64,000 bases of DNA from positions 78,188 to 142,187 of the forward strand of contig DATCKU010000011.1 of the NCBI GenBank assembly GCA_036564245.1. Reading direction: 5' to 3'. Both the position numbers and the translations under genes were made by a program. Source of the DNA: Thermasporomyces sp036564245 (GTDB lineage: Bacteria; Actinomycetota; Actinomycetes; Propionibacteriales; Actinopolymorphaceae). The notes under the pieces are model-generated. The model did not search any database, was not told where the DNA came from, and saw only the letters and a list, made by a program, of their open reading frames with translations. Shown one piece after another: positions 16,478-25,809 of this stretch. Positions within the stretch are counted from its first letter, which is position 1, and every line of letters begins with the position of its first letter.

Positions 16478-17153
16478 TGGAGGCCAGGCGCGGGGTGGTG
16501 GAGAGGAACGAGACCGAGCCGGGGATGAGCAGGTCGGCACGGTGCCTGGTAGCTGCGACCACGCCGGCGTTGCGTTCGTCGCTGCCGAGGGCCCAGGCGC
16601 GCGCCTGCTCGGCGGTCTTGCCGTACTCCTGATGCCGGGCGATCAGCCGGGCGTGACGCACCTTGGTCGGCGGGTCGAGGTACCAGGTCTCGTCCAGCAA
16701 CGTGCGGACGGCCCGCCACGGGCCCGTATCCACCAGCAGGTAGTTGCCTTCGGTGACGATCAGTCGGACGTCACGCGGGATTGCGAGCGCGCCGGCGATC
16801 GGCTCCTCGATCTCCCGCCGGAACTGCGGTGCGTAGACGACGTCGTCGGTCTGGTTCCGGAGCCTGCCGAGCAGGGCGACGTAGCCTGCGGCATCGAAGG
16901 TGTCGAGTGCGCCCTTGCGGTCGCGGCGGCCCAGCCGCTCCAGCTCGCAGTTCGCGAGGTGGAAGCCGTCCATGGGCACGTAGCAGGCGGTCTTCTCACC
17001 CTGCCGCGCGGTCAACGCGGTGACCAGTGCGGTCGCCAGCGTGGACTTGCCGGCGCCCGGTGGACCGGCGATCCCTAGCAGAGCCCGCTCGTGTCGGTCG
17101 GCGAGGGCCTGGGCGCGATCAACTAGCTGCTCGAGGGTCGGTACGGACTCCAC
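16473..17153 (-). CDS. P-loop nucleoside/pantothenate-type kinase
   Basis: A 226-aa small-molecule kinase of the phosphoribulokinase/uridine kinase/PanK fold. The Walker A motif is GPPGAGKST near residue 30. MDGFHLANCELERLGRRDRK resembles the substrate loop of these kinases, and LIVTEGNYLLVDTGPWRAV is the second-strand acidic motif. Its closest relatives by eye are actinobacterial 'nucleoside/nucleotide kinase family' proteins, whose substrates vary. GTG 17153 (VESVPTLEQ) is a domain-based choice with no good ribosome site; the frame is open to 17285. The last codon and stop fall in the 92-bp repeat. Confidence 0.75.
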   Translation of the reverse strand: MESVPTLEQLVDRAQALADRHERALLGIAGPPGAGKSTLATALVTALTARQGEKTACYVPMDGFHLANCELERLGRRDRKGALDTFDAAGYVALLGRLRNQTDDVVYAPQFRREIEEPIAGALAIPRDVRLIVTEGNYLLVDTGPWRAVRTLLDETWYLDPPTKVRHARLIARHQEYGKTAEQARAWALGSDERNAGVVAATRHRADLLIPGSVSFLSTTPRLASK

Positions 17154-17430
17154 CTGGGCATTTCTACCAGTTTCCCGGCGCGCAATGACCACGTTCGGTG
17201 CCGGATTACCACCGCACTGTGGCCGGTCTGCCGCGGCTCGGGAGAGATCGTCGCGGTCAGCACACGCACGGCACTGTCGAGACACGTCAGCGGCAGGCCG
17301 CGCGCGAACCAGTCGGCATGACGGCCATGAGCTCCTGAATGCGCGCCCAGATCCCGGTAGCGACCAGAGTCGGCCAGGCGGTCCGACTGGCCGATGCTGG
17401 TCCAGAGCTGGGCGTCGGCTCGCCCGAGAT

Positions 17431-17447
17431 AGTTAAGCTGCTGAACT
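17431..17447. promoter_or_regulatory. MarR-type operator abutting the marR-like start
   Basis: AGTT-a-AGC-t-GCT-g-AACT is a 17-bp interrupted palindrome ending on the base before the GTG start at 17448. Size and symmetry fit a MarR dimer, so autoregulation is likely. It would also block the coupled ABC exporter gene. Confidence 0.55.
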
Positions 17448-18008
17448 GTGTCCGCTCCTGAACCATCGGCTGCCCCTCAGATGGAGCGCGCGGTGCGTGC
17501 GCTCGTCCGGCTGGCTCGGCTGCTCGAGCGGGCCGATGCCGGGCTCACGCTTGCCCAGTTTCGGATCCTCGAGCTGATCTCCCGCGGCACCGAGCGCTCC
17601 ACGCACATCGCCAACCGGCTCGCCACCAGCAAACCTGCCGTGACGGCCGTCGTGGAAGGACTGGTGTCCGCAGGTCTCATCGCCCGTGGCGGCGTCGCGG
17701 GTGACCGCCGGGTGATCCGGCTCGAGCTCACCGAGGCCGGTCGAGAGGCGTTGGCCCATGCCGAGCAGGTCTACCGCGCCCGGTTGCAACCGGTGATCGA
17801 CGAGATCTCCGACCCGGACGCGCTGGTCCGACTGCTCGCCGAGGTCGACGACGTCATGGACGCGCGTTGGGAGGCTCGCGTCGCTGGCGCGTCGCGGGCT
17901 GCCTGCAGGGCGCGTCAGGCCGACGGTCCATCCGCGAGCGACACAGGTGACGCGAGCGCTGCCACAGCACGGGCGAAGGGGCAGCCAGTGGAGGTGGCCC
18001 AGATCTGA
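17448..18008 (+). CDS. MarR-family transcriptional regulator
   Basis: A 186-aa winged-helix regulator. The MarR fold spans about residues 10-140, with the recognition region STHIANRLATSKPAVTAVVE and the wing ARGGVAGDRRVIRLELTEAG. The last 35 residues are an Ala/Gly/Ser-rich tail. GTG 17448 directly follows a 17-bp palindrome and has no clear ribosome site, so the message may be leaderless. Its stop shares one base with the start of the ABC exporter (TGATG), so the two are translated together. MarR proteins commonly control exporters of the compound they sense. Confidence 0.9.
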   Translation: MSAPEPSAAPQMERAVRALVRLARLLERADAGLTLAQFRILELISRGTERSTHIANRLATSKPAVTAVVEGLVSAGLIARGGVAGDRRVIRLELTEAGREALAHAEQVYRARLQPVIDEISDPDALVRLLAEVDDVMDARWEARVAGASRAACRARQADGPSASDTGDASAATARAKGQPVEVAQI

Positions 18009-21000
18009 TGGCGGCAGTCGCTACTTCATCCCAAGCCCGACCCTCCTCCGACCGTTGGATCCGCCGTCTCGCCGGCTACTGCCTGCGGACGAAATGGCTG
18101 GTCTTCGCAAGCTTCGGCGGGGCGGTCGTCGGCATGGTCGCGACCGCGTTCGTCCCCCTCATCCAGCGCCACATCGTCGACGACGTGATCATCGCCCGCG
18201 ACGATCCGATGCTGCCGTGGGTGGGCGCGCTGCTCGGGGTCGGTCTTTTCACGTTCGGCGCAGGGTTCGTCCGGCGGTATCTCGGAGGCCGGCTCGCCCT
18301 CGACGTCCAGCACGCCATGCGCGGCGACCTGTTCAAGGCTTTGTTGCGACTGGATGGCGCACGTCAGGACGAGCTGCACACCGGTCAGGTGGTGAGCCGC
18401 TCGATCAGCGACATCATGCTGGTCCAAGGCCTGCTGCAGATGCTGCCGATGCTGACCGGCAACCTGCTGCTGTTCGTCACGTCGCTTGCCATCATGGCCT
18501 GGCTGTCGCCGCTGCTCACCCTGATCGCACTCGCGGTGGCTCCCGCTCTGCTGCTGGTCGGCTACCACAGCCGGAGCCGGTTGTTCCCTGCGACCTGGGA
18601 GGCACAACAACAGGCTGCTGAGGTGGCCGGCATCGTCGAGGCCGCGGTCACGGGTGTGCGCGTCGTCAAGGGTTTCGGCCAGGAACGCCGCGAGCTCGGC
18701 AAGCTCGAGGCACAGGCACGGCAGCTCTTCGCCTCGCGGGTTCGCTCGGTCAAGCTCACCAGCCGATACAGCCCGACGCTGCAGGCGGTTCCGTTGTTGG
18801 GTCAGGTGGGCGTTCTCGCGCTCGGCGGGTGGCTCGCGATCCGCGGCGACATCACGCTCGGCACTTTCCTCGCGTTCTCGAGCTACCTCGGTCAGCTGAT
18901 CGCACCGGTCCGCATGCTGTCGAACTTCCTCGTGATGGGGCAGCAGGCTCGAGCGAGCGTCATCCGGGTGTTCGAGGTGATCGACTCACAGCCGACCATC
19001 GAGGAGAAGCCGGATGCGGTGGAGCTTCCCGCGCGCGCGGGTGCAGTCGAGCTGCGGAACGTGACGTTCGGCTACGACGCATCGGACCCGGTGCTTCGCG
19101 ACTTCTCCCTTCGTGTGAAACCTGGCGAGACGATCGCGCTCGTCGGTACCGCGGGCTCGGGGAAGTCGACCATCTCGCAGCTCCTGCCGCGCTTCTACGA
19201 CGTCCAGCAGGGCGCGGTGTTGATCGACGGGTACGACGTACGAGACGTCACGCTGAGCTCGCTGCGTTCCCGGATCGGGCTGGTCTTCGAGGACAGCTTC
19301 CTCTTCTCCGACACCGTACGCGCCAACATCTCGTACGGTCGCCCCGATGCCACCGACGAGCAGATCCGCGACGCGGCCAAGGCGGCCGAGGCGATCGAGT
19401 TCATCGAGGACCTGCCCGAGGGCCTCGACACGGTGGTGGGCGAGCGCGGGCTCACACTCTCCGGTGGCCAGCGGCAGCGGATCGCGCTTGCCCGGGCCCT
19501 GCTGAGCGATCCCCGGCTTCTCGTCCTCGACGACGCCACGTCGGCCGTCGACCCGCAGACCGAGGCGGAGATCCATGCGACGCTGCGGCGCGTCATGTCC
19601 GGCCGTACGACGATCATCATCGCTCACCGGCAGTCCACGTTGCAGCTGGCGGACCGGATCGCGGTGCTCGAGTCGGGTCGGCTCGTCGACGTCGGGACGC
19701 ACGAGGAGCTCAGCGCGCGCTGCCCGCTGTACCGGCTGCTGCTCTCCGGGCCTGGCGAGGACGCCGAGGGAATCGACGCAGGCGACCTCGACGCGTTCCT
19801 CGCCGTGACGGAAACCGCCCGCGGAGGCTCCGACCAAGGGACACGCTCAGGTGAGCGCACCACACGTGAGACCGAAAGCTCCGACGGCTCCGGCTCGATC
19901 GACCCGTCGGCCTGGGTCCGACCCGAGGAGCCCGAGCTGCCGAGCCATCTCACGCGGGTGCGAACGCCGACCGGCATCGGTGGCGGTTTCGGCGGTGGAG
20001 GCGGCATGGGCCGCGGAGGCGGTATGGGCGGCGGTGGCTGGCTCTCCGGCATGCCGCCGACTCCCGGACTGCTCGCTCAGGTCGCGAAGCTGCCGCCCGC
20101 GCGCGACGTCCCGGACGTCGACGTCGCGCAAGCCGCCCAGCCCGACCCGGGGTTCACGCTGATGCGCACGCTGCGGCCATTCCGCGCCGCGCTGCTTCTC
20201 GCCCTGCTGCTGGTGGCGCTGGATGCCGTCGCCGCCTTGTGCTTGCCGCTCTTCATCCGGCACGGCGTCGACGCCGGGGTTCGCCGGCAGGCCTTGGACG
20301 TCGTCCTCGTCTCGGCGGCGATCGCGCTGGGTGTCGTCGCCAGTCACTGGACGATCAGCCGATGGCAGATCCGGGTGGCCGGACGCACCGGTGAGCGCGT
20401 TCTCTATTCCTTGCGGGTGAAGCTTTTCGCGCACCTGCAGCGCCTCGGGCTGGACTACTACGAGCGCGAGATGGGCGGTCGCATCATGACGCGGATGACG
20501 ACCGACATCGACGCTCTCTCATCGTTCCTGCAGACGTCGCTGCTCACGGCCGTCGTGGCGATGCTGCAGTTCGTCGGCGTGCTGATCGCATTGATCTGGA
20601 TCAATGCCGAGCTCGCGCTCTCGGTCCTTGCCCTGTTGCCGGTGCTGATCGTCGCCACGCTGGTCTTCCGAGCGAAGTCGTCGGTGGCCTATGCCGAGGC
20701 ACGGGAGCGGATCAGTATCGTCAACGCCGACTTGCAGGAGAACGTCGCGGGCATGCGAGTCGCGCAGGCGTTCGGCCGAGAGGAGCACAACGCCAACCGG
20801 TTCACTGCCAAGAGCGAGGCCTATCGGGTGAGCCGGTTGCGGGCGCAGCGCTACATCGCGACCTACTTCCCGTTCGTCCAGTTCCTCAATCTCGCAGCCG
20901 CCGGAATCGTGCTCGGTGTCGGTGCTGGTCTTGTCTACGAAGGGTCGTTGACGGCGGGGGCGCTCATCGCGTACCTGCTGTACATCGACCTGTTCTTCTC

Positions 21001-21919
21001 ACCGGTCCAGCAACTGTCCCAGGTGTTCGACGGCTACCAGCAGGCGCGCGTCGGCCTGCGTCGGATCGGCGACCTGCTGCGAACACCCACGTCGACACCG
21101 GAGGCCGAGAACGCCCGCAGGGTCACCCGGCTCACCGGCCAGGTGGAGCTTGCGAACGTGCACTTCCAGTACGACAAGGCGAGCCAGGAAGCGCTCAAGG
21201 GTGTCGATCTCTTGGTGCGTCCCGGTGAGACCGTCGCCCTGGTTGGGGAGACCGGTGCTGGCAAGACCACGCTGGTCAAGCTGGTGGCGAGGTTCTACGA
21301 CCCGACGAAGGGCGAGGTTCGTGTGGTGTGTGACGTGGCCGCAGACGACGGTGCCGGCGGTCCTCGCGAGTACGACCTGCGTGAGCTCGACCTCGAGTCG
21401 TACCGGCACCGGATCGGCTACGTTCCCCAGGAGCCCTTCCTGTTCCCGGGAACCATCCGGGATGCGATCGCATATGGGCGTCCGGATGCGAGTGACTTCG
21501 AGATCGAACGGGCAGCGCGTGCCGTCGGCGCGCACTCGATCATCGCCCGGATGCGAAACGGCTACTACCACAAGGTCGGTGAGCGAGGGCGAAACCTCTC
21601 GGCCGGTCAGCGGCAGCTCATCGCGTTGGCTCGCGCCTATCTGGTCGACCCCGACGTCCTCCTGCTCGACGAGGCGACCGCCGCGCTGGACCCCGCGACC
21701 GAGGCATTGGTGATCCGCGCCACCGAGACGCTGACCCGCTCACGCACCACGTTGCTCATCGCGCACCGGTTGACGACAGCGGCGCGGGCCGACCGGATCA
21801 TCGTTCTGCACCGCGGTGAGATCGTCGAGGACGGCACGCACGCCGAGCTGCTCGACCGCGGTGGGCGGTACGCGATGTTGTGGGAGGCGTACGCCAGAGG
21901 GGAACGCATCGTGGCCTAA
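18008..21919 (+). CDS. fused full-length ABC exporter (TMD-NBD-TMD-NBD) with one degenerate ATP site
   Basis: A 1303-aa membrane exporter in which two half-transporters are joined. The first transmembrane domain is at about 25-320 and NBD1 at about 350-590 (Walker A GTAGSGKST near 379; signature LSGGQ near 482; Walker B ending VLDDATS). A linker holds a Gly/Met-rich stretch at about 657-678. The second transmembrane domain is at about 715-1010 and NBD2 at about 1040-1290 (GETGAGKTT near 1079; LSAGQ near 1195; LLLDEATA). NBD1 has Asp where the catalytic Glu belongs and NBD2 has an altered signature, so one of the two composite ATP sites should be impaired, as in heterodimeric exporters. Substrate unknown; probably a drug or lipid-like compound. 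Confidence 0.92.
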   Translation: MAAVATSSQARPSSDRWIRRLAGYCLRTKWLVFASFGGAVVGMVATAFVPLIQRHIVDDVIIARDDPMLPWVGALLGVGLFTFGAGFVRRYLGGRLALDVQHAMRGDLFKALLRLDGARQDELHTGQVVSRSISDIMLVQGLLQMLPMLTGNLLLFVTSLAIMAWLSPLLTLIALAVAPALLLVGYHSRSRLFPATWEAQQQAAEVAGIVEAAVTGVRVVKGFGQERRELGKLEAQARQLFASRVRSVKLTSRYSPTLQAVPLLGQVGVLALGGWLAIRGDITLGTFLAFSSYLGQLIAPVRMLSNFLVMGQQARASVIRVFEVIDSQPTIEEKPDAVELPARAGAVELRNVTFGYDASDPVLRDFSLRVKPGETIALVGTAGSGKSTISQLLPRFYDVQQGAVLIDGYDVRDVTLSSLRSRIGLVFEDSFLFSDTVRANISYGRPDATDEQIRDAAKAAEAIEFIEDLPEGLDTVVGERGLTLSGGQRQRIALARALLSDPRLLVLDDATSAVDPQTEAEIHATLRRVMSGRTTIIIAHRQSTLQLADRIAVLESGRLVDVGTHEELSARCPLYRLLLSGPGEDAEGIDAGDLDAFLAVTETARGGSDQGTRSGERTTRETESSDGSGSIDPSAWVRPEEPELPSHLTRVRTPTGIGGGFGGGGGMGRGGGMGGGGWLSGMPPTPGLLAQVAKLPPARDVPDVDVAQAAQPDPGFTLMRTLRPFRAALLLALLLVALDAVAALCLPLFIRHGVDAGVRRQALDVVLVSAAIALGVVASHWTISRWQIRVAGRTGERVLYSLRVKLFAHLQRLGLDYYEREMGGRIMTRMTTDIDALSSFLQTSLLTAVVAMLQFVGVLIALIWINAELALSVLALLPVLIVATLVFRAKSSVAYAEARERISIVNADLQENVAGMRVAQAFGREEHNANRFTAKSEAYRVSRLRAQRYIATYFPFVQFLNLAAAGIVLGVGAGLVYEGSLTAGALIAYLLYIDLFFSPVQQLSQVFDGYQQARVGLRRIGDLLRTPTSTPEAENARRVTRLTGQVELANVHFQYDKASQEALKGVDLLVRPGETVALVGETGAGKTTLVKLVARFYDPTKGEVRVVCDVAADDGAGGPREYDLRELDLESYRHRIGYVPQEPFLFPGTIRDAIAYGRPDASDFEIERAARAVGAHSIIARMRNGYYHKVGERGRNLSAGQRQLIALARAYLVDPDVLLLDEATAALDPATEALVIRATETLTRSRTTLLIAHRLTTAARADRIIVLHRGEIVEDGTHAELLDRGGRYAMLWEAYARGERIVA

Positions 21920-21935
21920 AGCTCGCGGGATGGCG

Positions 21936-23474
21936 TCAGCGCGGGATGCCGGGCTGGTTTCGCCCGCGCGGCTTCGGGGCTGGTGCAGTCGTCGGATCGG
22001 CTGCCGGGCGTGGCGCGTCCGAGGTCGCCGGGTGGTACGCACACGCGTCGTCGAGGGAGTCGGCAGAGCTGGGTCGGGACGTGCCGGCGTCGCTCTCCGC
22101 GATGGCCTGCCTGACCATGGCGCGGATCTTCCGGTAGTCCGGGTTCGCCGAATCGATGACCTCGTTGGTGAAGGCGACGCTCGTCACCGGAGCCTCCTTC
22201 ACCTTCACGGCGAGTTGGGCGAAGCTCGGTAGCACGGACTGCGGGATGTCGGTGAAGAACATGTTCTTCGACGACTTGGCGAGCGCCTGGTAGCGGGTCA
22301 GCACGGTGAACGGATCGGCCTGGTCGACGATCGCCTTGATGACGCATCGCCGGCGCTTCATCCGGTGGTAGTCGTCAGTTCCGTACCGCGCGCGGGCGAA
22401 CCACAAGGCGTCGAATCCGTCGAGGTGCTGGTTGGGCCCCACCTCGATCCAGCCGCCGGGTTTCAGGCCTGCGCTCTCCTCACCGCCCATGGGGATCCGT
22501 TCGTTGACGTTGACCGTGACCCCGCCAAGAGCGTCGATGAGGTCCCGGAAGCCCTGCAGGTTCACCATCGCGTAGTAGTCGACGGGAAGTCCCAAGGCGC
22601 CGCTCACCGCGAGCTTGGTGGCGTCGGCGCCGGGGTTGTCGCTTTTCAGAAGGCCGGGATTCTGGTCCGGAACGTTCTCGTAGATGGAGTTCAGCATCCA
22701 CTCCAGTTCGTCGGCGTCCTCCGCATCCTCCGGGTCGGGTGCGTAGACGCCGCCCGGGTACGCATCGGCGAGCGGCGAGTTCGCAGGGAACGGGATGCGT
22801 TGCAGGTTCCGTGGGAGGCTGAACAGCACGGTCCGGCCGGTCTTGACATTGGTGCTTGCCAGGATGATGGTGTCGGGTCTGGTTCCGATCCGGTCGGGTC
22901 CGGCATCACTTCCCAACAACAGCACGTTGATCCGTGACCGCCCGGGCCAGGGGTTGGCGTCCCCTGCGATTCGCGGCGCGGTCGGACGGGTGGCGCTCTG
23001 GCTGTCGTTCCCAGCGAAGACGTGCTCGATGAGGTCCTTCTGGACAGCCGCGTAGCGCCCGCCGACTCCGAAGGGGACCACGACGCTCACGACGAGCGCG
23101 GCGACGATTGCGTAGCCTAGGATGCGTTGCCCGAACCGCAGGCCGCTCGGTTTGAGCGCGCGATAGGTCACGACGATGAGGCCGGCCCAGATCAGTCCGA
23201 CGACGGGAAGGACGACGGACAAGACGCCAAGCGTCTTCGGATCGAGAGCGGCGTTGGTCAGCACGAGCGGCCGGGTGATCGCCACGACGGCGAGAAACCC
23301 ACACGAGGCAACGAATATCGCGAGCACCGCCCCACCGAGGAGCCGGTGACCCGCAGACCACAGCCCGCTGCCGGGCACAATGGCGCCGATGACCGTGCGC
23401 CTCAACACACTCGAAAACGTCGAACGATTGCTGGTGGTGTGAATTTCGTGGTCGTCTCCCGTCGCGTCACGCAT
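21936..23474 (-). CDS. LytR-CpsA-Psr (LCP) family cell-wall glycopolymer transferase
   Basis: A 512-aa membrane protein that attaches glycopolymers to peptidoglycan. About four membrane helices occupy residues 25-150 (including VLSVVLPVVGLIWAGLIVVT). The extracellular LCP domain runs from about 180 to 450 with INVLLLGSDAG, RPDTIILASTN, VLFSLPRNLQRIPFP and WFARARYGTDDYHRMKRRRC, which hold the arginines and aspartates that bind the polyprenyl pyrophosphate substrate. The C-terminal tail is Pro/Ala-rich. It converges on the ABC exporter with only 16 bp between stops. Multiple N-terminal helices instead of the usual single one are a variation seen in actinobacteria. Confidence 0.88.
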   Translation of the reverse strand: MRDATGDDHEIHTTSNRSTFSSVLRRTVIGAIVPGSGLWSAGHRLLGGAVLAIFVASCGFLAVVAITRPLVLTNAALDPKTLGVLSVVLPVVGLIWAGLIVVTYRALKPSGLRFGQRILGYAIVAALVVSVVVPFGVGGRYAAVQKDLIEHVFAGNDSQSATRPTAPRIAGDANPWPGRSRINVLLLGSDAGPDRIGTRPDTIILASTNVKTGRTVLFSLPRNLQRIPFPANSPLADAYPGGVYAPDPEDAEDADELEWMLNSIYENVPDQNPGLLKSDNPGADATKLAVSGALGLPVDYYAMVNLQGFRDLIDALGGVTVNVNERIPMGGEESAGLKPGGWIEVGPNQHLDGFDALWFARARYGTDDYHRMKRRRCVIKAIVDQADPFTVLTRYQALAKSSKNMFFTDIPQSVLPSFAQLAVKVKEAPVTSVAFTNEVIDSANPDYRKIRAMVRQAIAESDAGTSRPSSADSLDDACAYHPATSDAPRPAADPTTAPAPKPRGRNQPGIPR

Positions 23475-23575
23475 GCTTCATCGTGACCGCGTTACCGGGC
23501 CGGATTCAGCTATTTCTTGTAAGTTGGGAACGCTGCGGAAAACAGAATTACCAGTGCCCAGATTTGGGGATGGCA

Positions 23576-24634
23576 TCACGGATTAAAGTACTGCAATTTC
23601 CCAGTCGCACGAAACGCCTCGAGCGAGGCGGAGGAGGAGTCTACGCGGGTCACTCCTACGGTGCGATTGGCTGCCGAATTCCAATACACCAGAGCCTTGA
23701 CCCTCGGCCACTTACGGATCTCTTCGCCCAGTCGGCGGAAGAACTGCGCTTTCGCACCAGGACTTCCTGGCTTTTCCGCCACGCCCCATTCCGCGAGCAT
23801 CAAGGGTTTGTCAGGCGCGAACTCCGTTGCCCACCGATAGAATCCCGGCCACGTGGGATGGGTGGAAAAGCGCCGGTTCACAAGTGACGTCGTATCGCCC
23901 CAGTAATGTCCGGTACCGAAGATGTACGGGTCGTACGCTATCCAGTCGACCACGTCGTCGCCCGGGTAGAGATCCTCGAACCACGGTTGTGTACCCCAAT
24001 GCGGAAGACCCATGTAGTTCATCACCCAGACGACGTTGTCGACACCGCGAGCGCGCATGTGCGCGACGACGTGCCGGAACATCGCGCGGTAGTCCTGGGC
24101 GGTGTAGCCGGATCCGGGAGAGTTGTCGACCTCGTTCTCGGGCTCGTGGTGAATGGTGAGGAAGAACGGCTGGTAGAAGTTTGCCGTGATATGGCGGGCC
24201 AGCCGGTCGAGCTCGTCGTCGACCGCTCCTTGGGCGACGGCACGCCAGGTGTGTCCGACGGCAGGTTTGAAGTTGATGAGCAGCAAGCGTTCGTTCCCGG
24301 GCTCGTTCGCGAGCTCGATCTCGCGCCGGGTCGGAAAGAGCTGACCAAGGCGGTGGTAGAAATGCGCGATGTTGACAGTCCGGCCGATCACGTACTCGTA
24401 GTCGGCCAACGCCTGCGGCCAACTCTCGCCCTGGAGCGGATTGGCGGCGACCCCCCACCACGCCCCGCAGGTCGGCTCGAGATTCGGCTCGATCCCACAC
24501 GTGCTCTTGACGGCAATTCGCTTCGGCGTCGACGCCGGCATGCGCAGCGGTGGCTCCTGACAGGCGACCAGGGCAGCCACGAGAGCGATGGTCACAGCGC
24601 AGGCGAACGCAAGCTTCGTGCGGGAGTGGGTCAT
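23576..24634 (-). CDS. GH26-like glycoside hydrolase lipoprotein
   Basis: A 352-aa secreted, probably membrane-anchored glycosidase. ATG 24634 (MTHSRTK) has GAGGAG upstream and starts a lipoprotein signal ending at ALVAC. The barrel carries FFLTIHHEPENEVD, whose Glu is the likely acid/base, and KPLMLAEWGV, whose Glu is the likely nucleophile, the spacing of GH26 mannanase/lichenase-type enzymes. WYVxPGDDVVDWIAYDPY-like text is seen as YPGDDVVDWIAYDPYIFG. The substrate is unknown. It lies 101 bp ahead of the LCP gene on the same strand and has a 13-bp hairpin in its leader. Confidence 0.8.
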   Translation of the reverse strand: MTHSRTKLAFACAVTIALVAALVACQEPPLRMPASTPKRIAVKSTCGIEPNLEPTCGAWWGVAANPLQGESWPQALADYEYVIGRTVNIAHFYHRLGQLFPTRREIELANEPGNERLLLINFKPAVGHTWRAVAQGAVDDELDRLARHITANFYQPFFLTIHHEPENEVDNSPGSGYTAQDYRAMFRHVVAHMRARGVDNVVWVMNYMGLPHWGTQPWFEDLYPGDDVVDWIAYDPYIFGTGHYWGDTTSLVNRRFSTHPTWPGFYRWATEFAPDKPLMLAEWGVAEKPGSPGAKAQFFRRLGEEIRKWPRVKALVYWNSAANRTVGVTRVDSSSASLEAFRATGKLQYFNP

Positions 24635-24664
24635 CTGCCGTACTCCTCGAGCGAAATCACGCGA

Positions 24665-24700
24665 CGCCCCCAGCCCGTGATCGGTTTCGGGCTGGGGGCG
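24665..24700 (-). terminator. 13-bp hairpin in the leader of the GH26-like gene
   Basis: Positions 24665-24677 pair perfectly with 24688-24700 around a 10-base loop, 31 bases upstream of the GH26-like start. No U-run follows on the minus strand. It could be an attenuator, an mRNA-stabilising stem or an old terminator. Confidence 0.45.
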
Positions 24701-24777
24701 CAGTGCCTGGGTGAGTTCGGCCAAGATATCGCGTCAAGCTGGTGGTGTGGAAGTCGTCGTCTGTCAGGATGGGCGAC

Positions 24778-25752
24778 ATGACGGTGCCTCCTGGACCGCC
24801 TGAGTCGCCTGCCGGGTCTGTCGGCGCGGCGTCCGGGTTGGCCGGCTGGCTCCCCGAGTCGTTCTTGAGCCACACCCGAGTGGCCTGGGAGGGAGCGGCG
24901 GGCCGGGAGTGGGCGCACGCGCTCCCAGGATTGGTCAGGCGGGCCTGCGACCGTTGGGGTTTGCGCGTCGCTGGTCAGGTGATGCACGGGGCGAACGGCG
25001 TCGCCGTGCCGGTGGTCTGCGAGGGCGTGCCCTGTGTACTCAAGGTCGCATGGCCCGACCAGGAGCTGCAAGATCAGGTACTCGGGTTGCGGTTGTGGAG
25101 TGGCCACGGCATGGTCCGGCTGCTCGAGGCGGAGCTCGACGACGGCGCGCTGCTGCTCGAGCGACTCGACATGACATGCACACTTCGGTCGCAGCCGGTG
25201 ACCGAGGCGCTCACCGTCGCCGGTGAGCTGCTCGGCAGGCTGTCCGTTCCAGCAGCCCGGGACGGTGAGGCTGCGGACGGCCTTGCGACGCTGCCGACCT
25301 GTCCCGAGGTCGCTGACGCTTTCCTGCAGTCTGCCGACGAGCGCGCTGCTGCGCTCGGCCATCCCGTACCGGCGGCAGTGCTGGCGATGGCCCAGCGCCT
25401 TGCGCGCGGCCTCACGGACGTGGATTCCGACCGTCTGCTGAACGCCGATCTTCACGACGAGAACATCCTGGCCGCGGCTCGGGAACCGTGGTTGGCCATC
25501 GACCCACGGGTGATGATCGGTGTCCCCGAGTACGGAATCGCCCAGCTGCTCTGGTGGCGTCTTGAGGACATCGAGAACGACCTCGGGCTGCGCCGCGCGT
25601 TCGATCTCCTGGTGTCGGTTGCCCAGCTCGACGCCGAGCTGGCTCGGGCGTGGACCATCGTGCGGTCGGTCGACTACTGGCTGTGGGGTCGTGCGAACGG
25701 GCTCACCATCGATCCGGTCCGCTGCGCCCGGGTCGTGGACGGGCTGGCCTGA
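24778..25752 (+). CDS. aminoglycoside phosphotransferase-like kinase (APH(6) type)
   Basis: A 324-aa protein-kinase-fold enzyme resembling the streptomycin 6-kinase group. The N-lobe contains VPCVLKVAWPDQE with the ATP-binding lysine. The catalytic loop is LLNADLHDENIL, with Asp and Asn in the expected places, and the metal-binding segment is WLAIDPRVMIGVPEYGIAQL. These fit phosphorylation of an aminoglycoside or related sugar. Whether it confers resistance or acts in metabolism cannot be told. ATG 24778 is chosen because AGGA lies eight bases upstream; ATG codons at 24742 and 24769 are also in frame. Confidence 0.82.
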   Translation: MTVPPGPPESPAGSVGAASGLAGWLPESFLSHTRVAWEGAAGREWAHALPGLVRRACDRWGLRVAGQVMHGANGVAVPVVCEGVPCVLKVAWPDQELQDQVLGLRLWSGHGMVRLLEAELDDGALLLERLDMTCTLRSQPVTEALTVAGELLGRLSVPAARDGEAADGLATLPTCPEVADAFLQSADERAAALGHPVPAAVLAMAQRLARGLTDVDSDRLLNADLHDENILAAAREPWLAIDPRVMIGVPEYGIAQLLWWRLEDIENDLGLRRAFDLLVSVAQLDAELARAWTIVRSVDYWLWGRANGLTIDPVRCARVVDGLA

Positions 25753-25809
25753 TCCGGTGGCGTCGTGCTGGCGGCGCCCTCCTCCGGGCCACGTCCTAGA
25801 GTGCGAGCC

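Noticed and set aside
17154..17430. Possible small gene between the kinase and MarR genes
   Set aside because: Frames here lack ribosome sites and recognisable residues; the region reads as a divergent promoter gap.
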